Assembly (NCBI GenBank): GCA_009692745.1
Contig: SHYO01000005.1
Span: forward strand, 1-53,541
Reading direction: 5' to 3'
From: Chloroflexota bacterium
GTDB taxonomy: Bacteria; Chloroflexota; Anaerolineae; Epilineales; SHYO01
Length of the DNA: 53,541 bases
The translations under genes and the position numbers were made by a program. Shown here one piece after another: positions 50,833 through 53,541 of the stretch (the stretch's first letter is position 1; each line of letters opens with the position of its first letter). Below the pieces are notes generated by a model. The model ran no database searches, was not told the origin of the DNA, and was given only the letters and a program-made list of their open reading frames with translations.

Positions 50833-51783
50833 ATGGCACAGCAACAAGAACAGCAAGAATGGTATAGAATTTTACAGGTGGATCCGGCAGCCGAACCCGA
50901 AGTAGTAGAAGCTGCCTACCGGCGCTTAGCCCGCAAATATCATCCCGATGTGAATCCGGCTCTCGATGCCTCCGATAGGATGAAATATATTAACCTGGCC
51001 TGGGAGATATTGCGTGATCCTGCGCGACGGCAGGCGTATGATCGCCAGCGAGAAAAGGTAGAGTATAGCTGGGAACCACCACCACCGCCACGCCCGGCCC
51101 GCCCTAAGCCAGAGCCGATACTGCATGTCAGCCCGGGAATCTTGGACTTTGGCGAACTCGACCGGGGGGATAGCCGCACCATGGAAGTTCACCTGGTGAA
51201 TGTAGGGGATGGTAAACTGCGCGGCAGTATCCTCCGCCTGGATCGCTGGGTGGTGCTCAGCGCAGCACGGATTCGAGATAACCGCGCTACGCTCCAGATC
51301 ACCATCCACACCAAATCTCTGGCCAAAGGCCGGGAATATCATTCCGGCGTCAACATCAAAAGTAATGGCGGCGAGCTGATAGTACCGATCCGCGTCCAAA
51401 TCAAAGCCCTCTCCAATCCCGATAGCCTGGTGCAGCGCTATTACGAGCGTGGGCAAGCTTATTTTGACCGAGCGGAATGGAATAAGGCAATTCTTGAATT
51501 TACCAAAGTGATTGTATTGGACCCCAGCCATATAGATGCCTTTATCTCACGCGGTGAAGCGCAACGCATCCTGGGCCATGATGAGGATGCGTTATATAGC
51601 TTTAATGAGGCTCTGAAATTAGATCCACACTATGCCGCCGCCCTCCATGGGCGGGGTCTAACCTATCGCGCCACCGGGCACCTGGTTGAGGCCGAAAAAG
51701 ATCTTTTTGCCGCCGCCAGCCTTGATTCAGCTTATCGAGAAGACCTGGAGGAGTTATTGGCCGCGCGGAATGGCACCCCTTAA
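50833..51783 (+). CDS. DnaJ / Ig-like / TPR fusion protein
   Basis: A 316-residue protein with three clear parts. Residues ~8-72 are a J domain with helix II-III and the HPD motif at 37-39 (KYHPDVNP), which stimulates Hsp70. After a PPPPPRPARPKPEP linker (~83-94), ~96-195 is a beta domain starting ILHVSPGILDFGELDRGDSR and containing NVGDGKLRGSI, in the style of HYDIN/ASH or Ig-like repeats. Residues ~202-305 are three TPR units (ERGQAYFDRAEWNKAILEFTKVIVLDPSHIDAF and following). No signal peptide. It could recruit DnaK to particular clients. The combination is not a standard co-chaperone layout. Confidence 0.85.
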   Translation: MAQQQEQQEWYRILQVDPAAEPEVVEAAYRRLARKYHPDVNPALDASDRMKYINLAWEILRDPARRQAYDRQREKVEYSWEPPPPPRPARPKPEPILHVSPGILDFGELDRGDSRTMEVHLVNVGDGKLRGSILRLDRWVVLSAARIRDNRATLQITIHTKSLAKGREYHSGVNIKSNGGELIVPIRVQIKALSNPDSLVQRYYERGQAYFDRAEWNKAILEFTKVIVLDPSHIDAFISRGEAQRILGHDEDALYSFNEALKLDPHYAAALHGRGLTYRATGHLVEAEKDLFAAASLDSAYREDLEELLAARNGTP

Positions 51784-51858
51784 AATAAGTAGCATGGTTG
51801 GATATCGCACCCAAATGCCGGACAATAGTATCCCTTTAACTCAGGTAAAGAACATCCC

Positions 51859-53346
51859 ATGAGCTTTTCACCACCAACCTCAACCCAAGGACAATCCTCC
51901 CCTGGCCGCGCCGTAGTGCTGCGGGGCTACTTCGAAAATGGGCTATCCCCTCTTTGGCTGGTCCTCATAGTCCTGGTTATCGGCGTGGGCTTGGGCATTG
52001 CCCTGGCCTTTACCCCGTGGCCGTTGGTCCTGGTCTGGCCGCTGGCGCCACTGGTCCTGATTGCGTTGCTGGCCCTGGTACAGAATGTGACCTGGGTGTT
52101 GATGGCTGTAGCCGGTGTGGTAGTGGTAATCCCCTTCGCCGCCCTCCCGCTGAACATTGGCTTTAACCCCACCTTACTCGATCTGGCCATCCTGGCTGTC
52201 TATGGCGTCTGGTTGGCACGCCTAGCGACCCGGGTGCAGCCCGATTACCATGCCTCCCTGCTGGATTTACCTCTAGTGGGATTTATTATCCTGGCCTGCT
52301 TCTCCTTTGCTGCCGGCCTGGGCCACGCCGAATTGACACGGGATGTGGCCCGCCACTTTGTAGAGGTGCTCCTGGCCATTGGCCTGGTATTGGTGATTAA
52401 CAACGTGTTGGACCGGCGGGATATGCTGATTCGATTTTTGCGTTTCCTGCTGATTGCTGGCATCATCTCGGCCACTATTGGTATCCTGTTAGACCTGCTT
52501 CCACAAGATTTTGCGGCCCGTCTGTTATCTGCCTTGCGGATATTACAGTATCCCTCGGGGCCGGGTGTTATCCGGTTCGTCGAGGATAACCAGACGTTAT
52601 ACCGCCGCGCGACCGCCCTGGCGATTGACCCCAACGCGTTGGGTGGATTGTTGATCATGCTAGGGGCGATTACCGGAGCTCAGCTCTTTGCGCCCCGGCC
52701 TGTTTTACCTCGCTTTTGGATTGCCGGCGGTTTGGGTCTGATCGGCATCTGCCTCGTCCTAACCTTTTCCCGCGCAGCCGTGCTGGGAACAGGTGTGGCC
52801 TTGGGCCTGATCGGCGGGCGCTACCGACGGATGTGGCTGTTGCTCGCTGGAGGTGCCATCCTGGTTCTAATTCTGCCACAGACCCAATTCTTCGTGCAGC
52901 GTTTTCTCCAGGGCGCGCAAGGGCAGGACCTGGCAACCCAAATGCGCTACGGCGAATACCAGGATGCTCTGAACCTGATCTCGCGCTATCCCTGGTTTGG
53001 GGTGGGCTTCTCAGGCACCCCGGACGCGGACACCTATATTGGTGTTTCCAGCATGTACCTGCTCATGGCGGAAGAGATGGGGTTGGTGGGTTTAGCCAGT
53101 TTCCTATTCATTATGGCCTGGTTCTTCTTGCAAAGTTTTGCCGGCTTGTGGCGTGGTTATGATCCCGAGTTGGACCCTATCCTCTTAGGGGCAGTAGCAG
53201 CGGTAGTAGGCGCAATGCTGGGGGGAGTACTCGACCATTATTTCTTCAATTTAGATTTCCCCCATTCGGTGACACTGTTCTGGCTGTTCGTGGGCCTGGC
53301 CCTGGCAACCTTGCGGCTGAAGGGGAAGAATAACGCGACAGAATAA
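51859..53346 (+). CDS. O-antigen-ligase/polymerase-like (Wzy_C) membrane protein
   Basis: A 495-residue protein with eleven to twelve hydrophobic helices. The large loop of the Wzy_C/WaaL family is seen at ~345-400, with QMRYGEYQDALNLISRYPWFGVGFSGTPDADTYIGVSSMYLLMAEEMGL, preceded by LTFSRAAVLGTGVALGL. It lacks the H-N pair found in the ligase at 14850, having SSMYL in its place, so it is more likely a polymerase or divergent member. It would act on undecaprenyl-linked glycans outside the membrane. No glycan genes adjoin it on this side of the window. Confidence 0.8.
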   Translation: MSFSPPTSTQGQSSPGRAVVLRGYFENGLSPLWLVLIVLVIGVGLGIALAFTPWPLVLVWPLAPLVLIALLALVQNVTWVLMAVAGVVVVIPFAALPLNIGFNPTLLDLAILAVYGVWLARLATRVQPDYHASLLDLPLVGFIILACFSFAAGLGHAELTRDVARHFVEVLLAIGLVLVINNVLDRRDMLIRFLRFLLIAGIISATIGILLDLLPQDFAARLLSALRILQYPSGPGVIRFVEDNQTLYRRATALAIDPNALGGLLIMLGAITGAQLFAPRPVLPRFWIAGGLGLIGICLVLTFSRAAVLGTGVALGLIGGRYRRMWLLLAGGAILVLILPQTQFFVQRFLQGAQGQDLATQMRYGEYQDALNLISRYPWFGVGFSGTPDADTYIGVSSMYLLMAEEMGLVGLASFLFIMAWFFLQSFAGLWRGYDPELDPILLGAVAAVVGAMLGGVLDHYFFNLDFPHSVTLFWLFVGLALATLRLKGKNNATE

Positions 53347-53395
53347 CCCCAAGAAAAATCAAACAGGATATAAGGATAGGATGGATAGTTCTCCC

Positions 53396-53541
53396 TGTCA
53401 AATCAAATGATAATGTTACCGAAAGGGAATGGCTCTACCAACTGATAATGTTACCGAGCTAGGCCAACTCCTTTCCAGGGAATAGGGATTTAGGATCAGC
53501 ATCATCGTTAGCGGGAATAAGCCAACCGTCCTGAGGACAAG
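53396..53541. mobile_element. Probable end of an insertion sequence, cut by the window edge
   Basis: The stretch begins TGTCAAATCAAATGATAATG and carries TGATAATGTTACCGA twice, at 53408-53422 and 53443-53457 (35 bp apart). Repeated short motifs just inside a TG end are typical of IS21-like termini. An open frame on the minus strand enters from the right edge and stops at 53459. The family is uncertain. Confidence 0.45.
53459..53541 (-). CDS. Partial reading frame at right edge, possible transposase C-terminus
   Basis: The last 26 codons of a minus-strand frame are visible, reading CPQDGWLIPANDDADPKSLF then PGKELA and a stop at 53459-53461. The rest lies beyond the window. Its place next to the repeats suggests it belongs to the insertion sequence, but the peptide was not recognised. 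Confidence 0.35.
   Translation of the reverse strand, partial: CPQDGWLIPANDDADPKSLFPGKELA

Overview
The window looks like a chromosomal contig of a Gram-negative-type environmental bacterium, most likely a Chloroflexota (Chloroflexi) member. The evidence is a combination of traits, not a single marker: moderately high G+C, an mreBCD-PBP2-minCDE-rodA order like that of clostridia, a Rieske / one-piece cytochrome b / diheme cytochrome c operon, many GT-C membrane glycosyltransferases, a DUF4331 protein, and frequent GTG/TTG starts. No rRNA, tRNA or CRISPR array was recognised. The phylum call is an inference.

Layout. 1-2482: a DUF1648 membrane protein, a broken yhfC-type intramembrane protease gene and a metallophosphoesterase. 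2659-14835 (+): a tightly overlapped surface-polysaccharide operon driven by a promoter whose ATG sits at the predicted +1. It encodes a GT39/flippase fusion, further GT-C enzymes, a GT4, a polyprenyl-phosphate sugar transferase, a membrane-anchored glycoside hydrolase and a small membrane protein. 14850-20966 (-): an O-antigen-ligase-like protein, EpsI, an exosortase, a DUF4331 protein with a PEP-CTERM-like tail, and a TPR lipid-anchored or membrane-anchored protein. The polysaccharide and exosortase blocks converge and probably form one cell-surface sorting and glycosylation module. 21100-23318 (+): cold-shock protein, Hsp20, a thioredoxin-like protein and ribosomal protein L25. 23360-32728 (+): mreB-mreC-mreD-PBP2-minC-minD-minE-rodA-gltX, the shape and division cluster. 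32844-39801 (+): a GT2, a second sugar transferase and four consecutive Gfo/Idh/MocA oxidoreductases. 39812-43206: a small basic protein, a CBS protein, an alanine-dehydrogenase-family protein with an altered active site, and a CoA transferase. 43318-46435 (-): the cytochrome bc-type operon. 46657-50561 (-): rfbB, recR, ybaB, dnaX. 50833-53346 (+): a DnaJ/Ig-like/TPR fusion protein and a second O-antigen-ligase-like protein. The last ~150 bp look like the end of an insertion sequence that runs off the edge.

The most striking layer is a set of short palindromic repeats that have entered genes and control regions. One 22-bp unit occurs twice, in different reading frames, and one copy sits exactly at the junction of the glycosyltransferase/flippase fusion. 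An 18-bp unit is repeated five times in frame in a GT4 gene. An inverted repeat supplies both the stop codon of one gene and the -35 box of the next operon. A 50-bp perfect palindrome with nested hairpins lies before the cytochrome operon. A CTGAGTACYCTCAG hairpin occurs at three loci. The exosortase with its adjacent PEP-CTERM-like DUF4331 cargo is the best candidate for an under-described biological system here.
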